From assembly GCA_017893485.1 (NCBI GenBank), contig CM030362.1, forward strand, positions 37,083,565 through 37,147,564: a DNA stretch of 64,000 nt. Reading direction: 5' to 3'. Both the position numbers and the translations under genes were made by a program. Below the pieces are notes generated by a model. It was not told where the DNA came from. It did not search any database and saw nothing but the letters and a program-made list of their open reading frames with translations. The stretch is from Hemerocallis citrina (Eukaryota > Streptophyta > Magnoliopsida > Asparagales > Asphodelaceae). Positions 53,783-64,000 of the stretch are shown piece by piece. Every line of letters starts with the position of its first letter. Positions within the stretch are counted from its first letter, which is position 1.

Positions 53783-56180
53783 CCGAGCAAGTGCCTTCCC
53801 GAGCTGGTAAACGGGGAAAACTCACTTTCCCCTCAACTTTCGCGCCTGATCTCGATCAGACGACTCAGATCTCGCCAAGAACACTAAACGACAAGATAGT
53901 GTTTTCTTGGGAGCTGCACCCGTCTTGAGATGCGCGCCATCATCCAACGGCTCAAGGTGCGCCACGTCGCTCGGACGACCGAACCCTCGGACGCCTCACC
54001 TATGCCTAGAAGAACCTGGAAAAATTTTGATTCAGTTTTGAGGCGCCGCCCTCGGCGGGCGCCCCCCGGGTCCCGTGCCTCAGTCGGTATTCCGCCGACC
54101 CACGGGCCCCGGTCGGGAACAGATCGGCACTCCCCCCATCTCTAACTCCCCCGGGCTGACATCCATCAGAAGCCATCAGCCCGGAAGGAAGACAGAGATG
54201 AGAGGGGACCCATCAACACTCAGAGATCGGAGAAACACACCGTTCCGAGCTAGTTGTTTACAACTGGAAGGCGCGGCTTGTCAGAGGACTCTGACCGCAG
54301 CGCCTTCACAGTTGCAAACAACGGGCTCGGACGGTCCAGAAGCCCGAGCTGCAACTCATGATGGAGAAGCGCACCATTCCGAGCTAGTTGGTTGCAACTG
54401 GAAGGCTCGGCTTGCCAGAGGACTCTGGCAACGGCGCCTTCACAGTTGCAACAAACGGACTCGGATGGTCCGGAAATCGGCCTCGGACATGGATCATCAC
54501 CTCTTCCACCAAGACCTCCGCCCACCTAGGCACCCGCTTCGGAGCGACCAAAGAAGGCCGAAGATCTTGGTGGGAGAACGACCACCCGTCCTTCCGAAAA
54601 GACCCACACACCCCGGTCCGGACTATGGTCGTCGCCACTACTGCCTTATCCCCTCCCGCTCCTGACATCCCCTTCGGAGCAGTGAGGAACGGGAGAAGAA
54701 TAAGACAACAGAGCGACCACCCGTCCTTCTGAAGTAACTCATCCCTCGGATCCGGACCACGGTCGTCGCCACTACTACCTCGTCCCCCCTCGCTCCTAAC
54801 ATCCGCTTTGGGGCCGTCAGGAACAAAGGGAAAACCAGGCAGAAGAGCGACCACCTCTCCGAACCTTAAGAGAGAAGCTACCCAAGGCAGATGCCTCCGA
54901 GGTCTGGAACTCAATTTGGTTGTGACTAAAATGACAAAGGGAGTGGAGTACTTATAGCCTGCCTCCAAGAACCAGCCATTATGACCCTCGGAAATTGAAG
55001 CGCCGCGTTTTAATTAAGGGGATTATCCCTACTGACCCTCGGAAGTTGAAACGCCACGCATTAATTAAAGGAATTATCCTTAATGACATCGGGAAGGCGA
55101 AACGCCACACAAGTCACGAAGCACCATTAATACCATTGGGAACAGAGCCATCTCAGATTGCCAAAAACCACAGGCCCTCGGTCGGCTGCCGAGCAAGTGC
55201 CTTCCCGAGCGTGTAAACGGGGAAAACTCACTTTCCCCTCAACTTTCGCGTCTGATCTCAATCAGACGGCCCAGATCTCGCCGAGAGCACTAAAAGACAA
55301 GATAGTGTTTTCTTGGGAGCTGCGCCCGTCTCGAGATGCGTGCCGACATCCAACAGCTCAGATAGCGCCACGTCGCTCGGCCTGCCGAGCCCCCCTGCCT
55401 TCGGTCGGCAGCCGAGCAAGTGCCTTCCCGAGCTGGTAAATGGAGAAAAAAAGACACCGAGCCACGTGGACCGCTGGATCTCTCAGAATTTCGCGCTCCC
55501 AATGATGAACAGCCCAGATTGCGCCACGTGCGCTAAAAGACAAGATAGCGTTTTCTTGGGAACTGCGCCCGTCTCGAAATGCGTGCCCAACATCCGACGG
55601 CTCAGATAGCGCCACGTCGCTCGGCCTGCCGAACCCCCTGCCTCCGGTCGGCAGCCGAGCAAGCGCCTTTCCGAGCTCGTAAACGGAGAAAAACGCTGCC
55701 GAGCGGTAACAGCCGTCAGACCTTTCCGAAGTTCGCACCCGTCCACGATCGACGGCTCAGATCGAGCCGCGCCATTAATCGGTATTTAAATCGTTTTTTA
55801 TCTATTTTAATCGTTTTGTTTGTTTAAAAATTGCGAAAAAATTGCTAAAAATTCGGAAAAATTAACCAAAAATTTTGGAGAATAATTGAAAATTTGGGGG
55901 CACATTTTCGAACCCCTGAACGAACAATTATCGCCCAGAATGTACAGTTAAGGCCCTCGAACGATTAGCGAACACGTCGCAAGATTAAATAAATAGTCCG
56001 AAAAAATAGATAAAAACCCTTGAATACCCGATGTGACCAGAGAACAGCCAGCGGCGTCAAAAGTTATCTCACTACCCCCTTTCTAGATTCAAAATCCCAC
56101 ATTTGGACTCCGATACAACTCCATCAGCCACGGAAACAGCTGAACTACTCCTCAAAGTCTGATCACGCTCAGTCTTTAGG
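53783..56180 (+). repeat. Tat-2 3' non-coding region with dispersed repeats
   Basis: Relatives of the block at 48895 begin at 53783, 55189, 55412 and 55655, each ~180-220 bp with CTTCCCGAGC(T/G), GGCTCAGAT and ACAAGATAG(C/T)GTTTTCTTGG. Between them, two ~130-bp copies with GAGCTAGTTG(G/T)TTGCAACTGGAAGG-like text lie at about 54236-54360 and 54367-54470. Units with ATGGTCGTCGCCACTAC-like text repeat at 54620-54830. No coding gene is supported. The region would form the antisense upstream DNA and the sense 3' UTR. Confidence 0.75.
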
Positions 56181-56193
56181 AGTGGGGGGCTCG
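56181..56193 (+). promoter_or_regulatory. Tat-2 polypurine tract
   Basis: The purine-rich AGTGGGGGGCTCG ends directly at the 3' LTR start and is the expected plus-strand primer site. Confidence 0.75.
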
Positions 56194-56791
56194 TGATATG
56201 GCTAAAATTGGGGTTAAATCGGGACCGTCCAGATCGAGCACGGATCTTGAAGCACGGGGGTAAAAAGGTAATTTCACATACAGATGGATCCAAAACGGGT
56301 ATTGGGTCTCCCTCTCACAGAACCAACCATCCGCAAATGGACCCACTTCAACTGGGCACGGGTCCCGACCCGATACAAGCCCGGTCCACCAAGAGGAGAA
56401 TCAAGTCACTGATTTGATTAAATCAAATCAATAAGCCTGATTAGCTCTCACCAGGGAATCAAGGCCTAATTTCCTAAAACAGAATAGGAGGATTTTGCTC
56501 CTGACTGTTAGGCAGGAAATCAGGACCCTAATCATTCCAAAGGCGACTATAAATACAACCCCTCTACCACCAAGACCAGGTTAATCACTTTTTGACCACT
56601 TAAGCTCTTTCTTAATCTTTTTCCTGATTACTGACAAGAGCGTCGGAGGGTGCGTCGCCGGAATCAACCCCGGTGTCTCGCACTTTCTTGCAGGTTGTGG
56701 TAGGAGCAAGAGGGCCGAGTCAACTGTTCAGGCTTTTTCCCGGACTCACAAATTCTATCTGTTTACCCCCACACCGAAATCAGCGGTAACA
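56194..56791 (+). repeat. Tat-2 3' LTR
   Basis: Pairs with 41539-42136, same length. Differences seen: CAGGCC/CAAGTC (two), TTTTC/TTTCC, CTCTTG/CTCCTG, TTCCTTG/TTTCTTG and CTTACA/CTCACA. TATA box at 56548-56555. Confidence 0.95.
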
Positions 56792-56796
56792 GCAAG

Positions 56797-56836
56797 AAAG
56801 GAGGGAGCTCGTCAGAGCATCAAGATCAGGAGCAGG
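56797..56836 (+). CDS. Host gene terminal exon, piece 2
   Basis: The 40 bases between the Tat-2 TSD and the Copia element continue the frame of 41470-41538 (KGGSSSEHQDQEQ) without a stop. It joins 59708-59727 once the Copia element and one TSD copy are removed. Confidence 0.5.
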
Positions 56837-59702
56837 TGTTAGGAATTTGAGGATCTTGTTGAGTTATTCGATACAATCAATACAAACAATCAAGCCAATA
56901 CTAGATCACACAAACACACCAAAGCACACAAATTTGTTCCAGTTGGGGCTTTCGCCTTAATCCGGGGGAGAAGAAACCTGATATGTTATTCAACTAGAGA
57001 AGATATAAGAATATTACAATTCTTACCACGATCCTCTCTCAAGCCTCACCAGCAAGTACTAGTTGTTTACAATTGGAGAACCTATCAAACTTCGCCTTCA
57101 ATGAAGTACTCTCTCTTGGCTCTCAATGGAGGCCAATAACAACAATATATAGAGATCTAGAGAAACCCTAGTTAGATATCTTGATACAATAGCTATTGGA
57201 TATTCTTGAAGAGATAACCTTACGATAAGAGCCGTAATATTTGACTTGAAGAGCAAGTTGGGCTTCTTACGAATTACCAAGACCCGACCCAAATAATCTG
57301 TTAGCGCTGTGTTCGGTCGCTGCACCCCAAGGTTGGTCGACTGTCCCCTTCTCAAGAACCCTGCATAGTGGGGCAGTCGACCGCATACCAGGACGGTCGA
57401 CCGCAACTTGCTGCTACTACTGCTGCTGACTGTTTTTCCTTTCACGTCTTCTCCGATTGTCTCGATTCCTCCATTGTCTTATCGTCTTCTTATCCAACAT
57501 AGTATGCAAGACATAAACCCAACAATCTCCACCTTGGATTGCATACTCATGAATCCACACATGTTTTTCTCTAGCTGTATGCCCCCCTTCAAGGGCACAC
57601 CCCAGTCGATGTAATCATGGAGGTACCACCCTCCATACGAACTCCACCTACTTCAAGGCTCTCTCCACCTTTCGACGATATTCGAACGTTGCAGTCTCGC
57701 TCGGATGATTCTAGTGACGGCAAACTAGATAATACTTTAGGAACATTGGGCTTCGAAACACTTGCGTAAGTTTTTCTGTTTCTCCAAAGCTGGTAGAGGT
57801 TGTGCTGACCCTGTTCATTCCCCCTCTCATCCTTCATCAACTTACGATAACTTTTACAAACTGATCGAACTCCACCTGGATCTGTGTACCTGCAGTCCAT
57901 AGCTTCAAGAGTTCTCATGGATATAAGGCTCCATTTCAACAAAGGAATATACATGCCCTCCTCTAGTGTGTGTCCCCTTCCGTCTGTCATCTTCGACTCA
58001 TTTATTTTTTCACCCCTTACTTTACAAGTCTTGTCAATCTTCGTTCTCACACAACGACATGAGGCAAGCTTGTAAGTAGAAACCATTACTTCACAAATCT
58101 TATCAACCTTCATTCTCACACAATGACATGATGCAACTTGTAAGTAGAAACCATCTCCCTCTCGGAGTAAACTTGAGAAGAACTAACCGAATTAAAAGAA
58201 CAACCGCAATTCACATATAAAGGAATTGAAACAAAAGCATTGTTTAAGCCATCACCTGATAAAGCGCCACTGGATTTGGCACCCCTCTGACACAACCGCT
58301 AGCAACAATCTCTCATGTAATGTCCAATTTCTTTGCACTTGTGGTCACGGACCTTATCCCTACATCCCCTTACCCTTCCATTTGAAGTACAATCCACCTC
58401 CAAGCAACTCACAGAAGTTGATGCCGATTTCTGACTCTCCTTCCTAAGTGCATCCACCTCCAATCCCTTGATCATACCTGCTATTCTTGGTAGATTTCTC
58501 GTCCAGCACGGTTATCATGTTGGATGGTTTTGGTGGTGAATATATCGAGTTGGAAACCTTTAGATCATCTGCGTTGAGCGTCCTCAGTTCAGATAACTCC
58601 ATATTGAACTCCACTACATGATCTAGAAAAGCGGTACTTTCCTTCATTGAGAAACCCCACAACTTTCTTCGCTGGTACATCCGACCCTGTAATGATGACA
58701 TTGAGTTGTCAGATCTGAATCGTGCCCAAAGACTCGCTGCGCTTCTTCTACACCTGACATCGCTCGTCGAAGACATACGGATTAAACCCAAGGCTTCTGA
58801 ATAAATCTCCTCCTAATTCTCCTGCGTTGTGCTGATCGGTCTCCCTTTATCTCCTTCAGGACTAGATCCAAGTCCTATTTAACTGATACTGCATGCATGT
58901 CCTTCAAGAGATCAAAGTTGATCTTGCCTTTGAATCGCTTGATCTTCGTGATATGATCTGCAATCTTCTCCAAGGAACTCGAACAAACCCTTGAACCTGA
59001 AGCCCTGATACCAATTGTTAGGAATTTGAGATCTTGTTGAGTTATTCGATGCAAACAATACAAACAATCAAGCCAATACTAGATCACACCAAATACACCA
59101 AAGCACACAAATTTATTCCTGTTGGGTCTTTCGCCTTAATCCGAGGGAGAAGAAACCCGAGATGTTATTCAACTAGAGAAGATACAAGAATATTACAATT
59201 CTCACCACGACCCTCTCTCAAGCCTCACCAACAAGTACTAGTTGTTTACAATTGGAGAACCTATCAAACTCTGCCTTCAATGAAGTACTTTCTTTTGGCT
59301 CTTAATGGAGGCCAATAATAACAATATATAGAGATCTAGAGAAACCCTAGTTAGATATCTTAATACAATAGCCATTGGATATTCCTAAAGAGATAATCCT
59401 ACGATAAGAGCCGTAAGATCTGACTTGAAGAGTAAGTTGGGCTTCTCACCAATCGCCAAGTCCCGACACAAATAATCTGTCAGCGCCGCGTTCGGTCGAC
59501 CGCACCCCAAAGTCGGTCGATTGTCCCCCTCTCGGGAACTCCTGCATAGTGGGGGGGTCGACCGTATTCCAGGACGGTCAATCGCAACCTGCTGCTAATA
59601 TTACTGTTTTCCCTTACTTCCACTCCGTCTCCGATCGTCTCGATTCCTCTATCGTCTCATCGTCTTCTTATCCAACATAGTATGCAAGACATAGACCCAA
59701 TA
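56837..59702 (-). mobile_element. Copia-type deletion derivative
   Basis: LTRs at 56837-57524 (688 bp) and 59016-59702 (687 bp) differ by roughly 8-10% by eye, so it is older than Tat-2. The right LTR is the 5' one: on its left, CTGATACCAATTG is the inverted initiator-tRNA-Met primer site. The left LTR is preceded (minus strand) by CCAAGGTGGAGATT, the usual Copia polypurine tract. The candidate TSD is GCAGG / GAAGG (one mismatch). Only 1.5 kb lies between the LTRs. It contains gag relics but no protease, integrase or RT. Confidence 0.85.
58440..59005 (-). pseudogene. Copia gag remnant
   Basis: Minus-strand pieces with KIADHITKIKRFKGKINFDL (59005-58880) and MKESTAFLDHVVEFNMELSE (about 58690-58560) match the plan of Copia Gag N-terminal and middle regions (the K(F/Y)xGxN(F/Y) opening, then the LxxHxxxFxxL block). 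Frames are broken. The following 57525-58440 has no clear coding content. Confidence 0.6.
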
Positions 59703-59707
59703 GAAGG

Positions 59708-59727
59708 GTGATCTGATATCCTTCTGA
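59708..59727 (+). CDS. Host gene terminal exon, piece 3 with stop
   Basis: With the Copia element removed, the frame continues as GDLISF and ends in TGA (59725-59727). The following 59728-60001 is AT-rich with no ORF, as expected for a 3' UTR, and then meets the next retroelement. Confidence 0.45.
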
Positions 59728-60001
59728 GGTGATATTGTATTGTTATACTGTACCGTCATCCATGTTTTATTTTATTTTTTACTTGGGGGGGCATTTTCTA
59801 ATATGTAGACATCATGATGGGAATTCCCAGAGCTTGAACTGGGCGTGTGGCTTGCTGTTTACTTCGGTTTATAACTTTTAGTTTTAATTGATTCTTCTGC
59901 ACATTTGTTTATAATATATGAATGCTTGTAAGCGGCCAGATGACTTATTTATTGAAGTCAGTATTTGTATCTAATAGTGTGTTATACTTGGACAATCTTT
60001 A

Positions 60002-61254
60002 TGATGTAAAACTAACCCTAAATAGAGAATTTTCAAGATTCTTAATGGATTAATTTTACCAACACGTAGTGCGGATTAAAGTTAGAAATTTTAAACAGTT
60101 AATTGGTTTGATGGATTTTCAAGAACTGAATCACATTTAACAATCCCAATTAATAATTCAATTATAACAATCAATAATTAAATCCCTAAGTGTTCTTAGC
60201 AAGTAAAAGATTCAATATTGATTCGTACTCTAATCAAGCAAGTGGAACACTCATCTGAATTGTTCTTATGGCCGACAGGCAAATCAGATAATATAATAGA
60301 GCTGATAATTGATAAAGCAGTATAACACAAATATTTACAAATTGGAAAGAGTATACCGTGGGTTCGAAGAACTCAGCGTAGATCTCGGGTTGAACAACAG
60401 CGAAGAGCACAGCAATTAGCACCACAGAAAGAGCGGCAGCAACAACATGATTGTTGTCGATGGAGCCAACTGGCGGCGGACAGGACTGGAGACCGATGAT
60501 GGGGGTGGCGACAGGTGGCGAGACTGGAAGGCGGCGAGCGGAGTGGTCGCTGGCGGTCGATCAGCAACGATGGTTTTGGTATCGGCTGCTACAGTCGAAG
60601 AGAAGAGGAGTCGTAGTGGTGGATTGCGGTGGAGGGGAAGATGATGGTTAGTGGTGGCGGAAGGAAGTGACGACGGCGATGAGGGAATTTGACGACGGTG
60701 ACAGTTGGGCTCGCGGCGAGGTGGAACGGGAGAGGGAGAGTCGGGGTAGGGGAAGATGGGAGAAAGGACGACGGAGATGGGGGGGTAGTCGAGGTCGCGA
60801 GGTGAGGTGCTAGGGTTTCGGTCGGGGTCGGGAGTAGGAGGAAGAGGAAGGAAGATTAGGGTTTTGGATTTGGGGATTAGGGTTTGGGTTAAGTTTATTT
60901 GGGGATTTTTTTAATTTGGGGGTAGATTTTAGAGTTTATCACAAACCCTAAAATTGTATTAGGATTTATCTCAAACCCTAATAAGTTGATCTCAATTGTA
61001 TCGCACAAAGAAGAGATGAAGAGCAAAACTCAACACAATAATTTTTTAAATCAATAATGGCATATCTTTCTCATTAATCTCAGGGCCTATAAATAGGCTC
61101 AAAGCAAATCTTGATACAAATCTCAAACGATTCTAAAAATCTCAAAAATATTCTAATGCAAAAAAAAAAGATTACATATGGCTATAATTGCCAAAAAAAA
61201 CAAATATGGTACTGAAATAAATAACTAAATTAAATAGAATTGATGTCCTCATCA
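60002..61254 (-). repeat. Left (3') LTR of the deleted chromovirus
   Basis: 1253 bp, from TGATGTAAAAC to GTCCTCATCA on the plus strand. Inside, 60440-60860 is GC-rich (GGCGGCGAGCGGAG-like). A palindromic CCTATAAATAGG at 61086-61097 is a TATA-type box usable on the minus strand. Confidence 0.85.
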
Positions 61255-61368
61255 TTCTCTCCGGCTGGGAGAGAGCTCGACCCAGTCGAGTCAAAACAAG
61301 TGATTTTGTTATGGTGCTCCAAAAGATCTGGATCCCGTTGCGGGAGCCCCTGACGATCACTGCAAGTG

Positions 61369-61991
61369 TCATCCGACTTCGGCATGTTCTTCCACCTCAC
61401 CAAATATTGTGCATACCATCATAGTTGTAGAGATTATCTGATCATCTAAAATATTATTCAATTCTTCTGTCGGTGGGTGAATAGTATCAGGTAGAGGGGT
61501 AAATGTGGGAATCTCACCATTAGGCTGCAGGGTAGGCTCATCTATAATAAAATTTTTAGGGTTGGATTTTGAGCCTTCATAAAGTACTAGATCCTTAATA
61601 TTGAAAGTCTTACTTATGCCAAAGCCTTCAAGAAGGTCAACGACATAGGTTTTATCATTGATTGTATGAAGAATCTTACATGGGCCTGCAACACGTATGT
61701 TCAAATTCTTAACGGATCCAGATGAAAACCGTCCGGATGAATCCGAACCATCACTTCGTCACCAATATCAAGAGTTTTAAATTTTCTTCTTGTATTTGTT
61801 ATAAACGCGTAGTTAAAATTATTCTCATTAATTTTTTTGAAAATTTCTCTATACAAATCATGAAGGCAGAATGAAAATGTGGATGCAGACTCTGTGACTT
61901 TATGATGTTCTAACACAGGGGTAAAATCTATGGGTTGCCAAGTGACTTGGGAAGGAATGAGTGAGGAGGTGATTGGACAGACAGAATACAA
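61369..61991 (-). pseudogene. Integrase C-terminal remnant
   Basis: Minus-strand 61991-61701 has LYREIFKKINENNFNYAFIT and FKTLDIGDEVMVRIHPDGFH. After a frameshift near 61703 it continues with GPCKILHTINDKTYVVDLLE and GISKTFNIKDLVLYEG (61704-61369). These are the end of the integrase core linker and the GPF/Y-like C-terminal module of chromoviruses. Catalytic DDE residues are absent because the core is deleted upstream. Confidence 0.85.
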
Positions 61992-63070
61992 TTGAGAGAC
62001 TGGTCATCCTCTTTTTCATCAAAGTCATCACTTATATTAGGTTCATAAGTAAACTCATTGTCCGGCTCATCAGCGATGACTGCGGTTCCCTCTACTATAT
62101 TGATCTTACTTGGGCTGGGACAGTTGCCAGCAACATGGCCGTATCCCTTACATTTATAGCACTTAGTGAGAGGATCAATCTTAGAATAGTCTCTTTCAGT
62201 GTTCTTACCTGTGTTGTCATTTCTATGTGAATAGGAATTTGAAGTATGTTTGTTTGGGTAAGACTTGTTAGGGTACTGAGGAGAAGAGTGCTCAGGTCTA
62301 GATGGGTCAGTAGAGGTCATTCTAGAGGAATGATCTCTTGAGTCGCTGGACCTAGAATGAGAACTAGCTTTAAGGGAATCCATATCGAGGACTAGGGCGT
62401 AGGTTGCCGCTAGTGAGTCCACATTTCTATGAATTAGCTCGTTCCTAAGGTCAGCTCGTAGTTCAGTTTTGAATCTAGCGAGAGTTTGTTCTTTACTCTC
62501 TTTACCTAAAGCATTGCACCGAATAAGGAAGTCATCAAACTTATCAACATATTCTTGTGTGAATTTACTTCCTTGATAAAGTTGGTTCCACGAATCTAGC
62601 AATCGGGTGTGGAATAATAACGGTACATATATTTCAATGAGCTTCTCTTTCATGGCTTCCCAAGTGGATATGGGTGCCAGACCTCGGCCTCTGCGGGCGT
62701 GTTCAAGATTGGTCTAGTGTTGTTGAGCTTTTCCAGTCAATTTTATCGTGGCAAATTTAACTTTTAGGGCTTCGCTCATGTCAAACCACACAAAGTAGTG
62801 GTCCATGGCACGGATCCAATCGAGATAAGCTTGGGGTTCCATGTGACCTTCAAAATGGGGAACACCAGCCTTAACGTTCTTCTTATATTGTTTGTCAGGG
62901 TCACGTTCTTGACGTCGATCGTCACAAACATTCTCTTGAAGGATCTGACGATTAGCATGAAGTTCAGGGGCAACAGTTTGATTTAATTTCACTTTCTCAA
63001 GCCTCTAATTGATATTGGCAAAAGTTGCTTGAATGGCAGCTAGGGTAGCAGAAATATCATAGTTGTCCAT
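61928..63070 (-). pseudogene. Chromovirus gag, two stops
   Basis: From ATG 63070 (MDNYDISATLAAIQATFANI) the frame runs to 61928 with TAG at 63005-63007 and another stop at about 62714 (Trp of the expected QHWTN replaced). The Retrotrans_gag region has PHFEGHMEPQAYLDWIRAMD and WNQLYQGSKFTQEYVDKFDD. The zinc knuckle CYKCKGYGHVAGNC (about 62165-62125) is intact. After the acidic tail NISDDFDEKEDDQ the frame runs into the deletion junction near 61990, where integrase sequence begins in another frame. Confidence 0.88.
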
Positions 63071-63333
63071 CTCAATTTTTGGAGGTCCAAGGTTCCTAAT
63101 TGGGTGATTTGGAAGAGATAAGAAAGGCTCTTCAGGATCTATGATGGTGCGAAGGCGCATTCACCAAAAGTGGAAAATAGTAGTCGTATGTCCTAAATTT
63201 TTTAAAAATAAATAAATTTGACGTGATCTAAAAAATAAAATAAAATAAAATAAAAGACTCTAAATGAATGCAAAAATAATTCATAAATGATGCAAGAACT
63301 AGGGTTTTAAGAACCTTCGCTCTGATACCAAAA

Positions 63334-64000
63334 TGATGTAAAACTAACCCTAAATAGAGAATTTCCAAGATTCTTAATGGATTAATTTTACCAACACGTA
63401 GTGCGGATTAAAGTTAGAAATTTTAAACAGTTAATTGTTTTGATGGATTTTCAAGAACTGAATCACGTTTAACAATCCCAATTAATAATTCAATTATAAC
63501 AATCAATAATTAAATCCCTGAGTGTTCTTAGCAAGTAAAAGATTCAATATTGATTCGTACTCTAATCAAGCAAGTGGAACACTCATCTCAATTGTTCTTG
63601 TGGCCGACAGGCAAATCAGATAATATAATAGAGCTGATAATTGATAAAGCAGTATAACACAAATATTTACAAATTGGAAAGAGTATACCGTGGGTTCGAA
63701 GAACTCAGCATAGATCTCGGGTTGAACAACAGCGAAGAGCACAGCAATTAGCAAAACAGAAAGAGCAGCAGCAACAGCACGATTGCTGTCGATGGAGCCA
63801 ACTGGCGGCGGACGGGGACTGGAGACTGATGACGGGGGTGGCGACAGGTGGCGGGACTGGAAGGCGGCGAGCGGAGTGGTCGCTGGTGGTCGATCGGCAG
63901 CAACAATTTTGGTATCGACTGCTACAGTCGAAGAGAAGAGCTGTGGTGGTGGATTGCGGTGGAGGGGAAGATGATGGTTAGTGGTGGCAGAAGGAAGTGA
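63334..64000 (-). repeat. Right (5') LTR, incomplete at window edge
   Basis: Matches the first ~660 bp of 60002-61254 with scattered substitutions and small indels (for example GGGGACTGGAGACTGATGACG against GGACTGGAGACCGATGATG). The rest lies outside the window. Confidence 0.88.

Larger units (their letters stand above)
41539..56791 (+). mobile_element. Tat-2: complete Tat-type Gypsy element with antisense genes
   Basis: A 15,253-bp LTR retrotransposon with LTRs 41539-42136 and 56194-56791, each 598 bp. I count six differences, all transitions. The TSD GCAAG is at 41534-41538 and 56792-56796. PBS, gag, PR, RT, RNase H, archaeal-type RNase H and integrase run in sense (42208-47942). A 110-bp tandem array follows, then an antisense unit (53600-49368), and repeat-rich 3' DNA. 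The dual RNase H and the antisense Transposase_28-like gene assign it to the plant Tat group. Under a commonly used grass rate (1.3e-8 per site per year) 1% LTR divergence would mean about 0.4 million years, though the rate may not apply. Despite the youth, gag-pol has three stops and one frameshift. Confidence 0.95.
60002..64000 (-). mobile_element. Chromovirus-type Gypsy element with central deletion (runs off the window)
   Basis: The left (3') LTR is 60002-61254. The right (5') LTR starts at 63334 and is cut by the window end after 667 bp. Both begin TGATGTAAAACTAACC on the plus strand. Next to the right LTR, CTCTGATACCAAAA is the inverted initiator-tRNA-Met site. Next to the left LTR, TTCTCTCC is the inverted polypurine tract. 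Internal DNA is only 2.1 kb: gag followed at once by the integrase C-terminus. Protease, RT, RNase H and the integrase core are deleted, so the element is non-autonomous. The integrase tail suggests a chromovirus (CRM- or Galadriel-like). The LTRs differ by several percent. Confidence 0.85.

Noticed and set aside
60234..60651. Short ORFs in the 60002 LTR and their twins at 63566-63974
   Set aside because: They lie inside LTRs, recur only because the LTR does, and have no domain.

Overview
The window is nuclear DNA of a flowering plant. The signs are a spliced Vma12-type gene with plant-style introns, several Ty3/Gypsy lineages known only from plants (a dual-RNase-H Tat type and chromovirus types), a Copia derivative, RTE- and L1-type LINEs, hAT and Mutator-like MITEs, and AT-rich spacers full of microsatellites. 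The species cannot be fixed from the sequence. No bacterial, viral, rRNA, tRNA or CRISPR feature was found. Host coding sequence is under 2% of the window; the rest is nested repeats.

Layout. 0-8.5 kb: a 5'-truncated RTE LINE with its target-site duplication (TSD), microsatellites, and five long inverted-repeat (foldback) elements packed into 4.1-6.2 kb. 8.56-17.1 kb: an old, frameshifted Tat-type Gypsy element (Tat-1) whose 3' end and 3' LTR are missing. 17.2-19.1 kb: AT-rich inverted-repeat DNA. 19.2-30.0 kb: a four-exon host gene for a V-ATPase assembly factor (Vma12/TMEM199 family). Its second intron is 9.8 kb because a young chromovirus (19844-25446, 414-bp LTRs, 5-bp TSD) sits in it. 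30.7-32.4 kb: two exons of an unidentified host gene. 32.6-34.1 kb: a retroposed insertion with a 16-bp TSD. 35.8-40.1 kb: a minus-strand L1 LINE, itself split by an 886-bp hAT element. 40.9-41.3 kb: a tandemly duplicated hAT MITE.

41.5-56.8 kb: a structurally complete 15.25-kb Tat element (Tat-2) with 598-bp LTRs about 99% identical and TSD GCAAG. It has sense gag-pol with two RNase H domains, a six-unit 110-bp tandem array, and then an antisense transcription unit with its own TATA box, two introns, a Transposase_28-like domain and coiled-coil ORFs. Tat-1 has the same plan in diverged form. 56.8-59.7 kb: a minus-strand Copia deletion derivative. 60.0 kb to the window end: a minus-strand chromovirus-type element whose centre (protease, RT, RNase H and most of integrase) is deleted.

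Removing Tat-2 and the Copia element by their TSDs joins three short pieces (41470-41538, 56797-56836, 59708-59727) into one open frame ending in TGA. This looks like the last coding exon of a second host gene, split by two retrotransposons. The most unusual features are the antisense unit shared by both Tat elements, this split host exon, and a 58-bp stretch at the 5' junction of the L1 LINE that appears to be copied from DNA 160 bp away.
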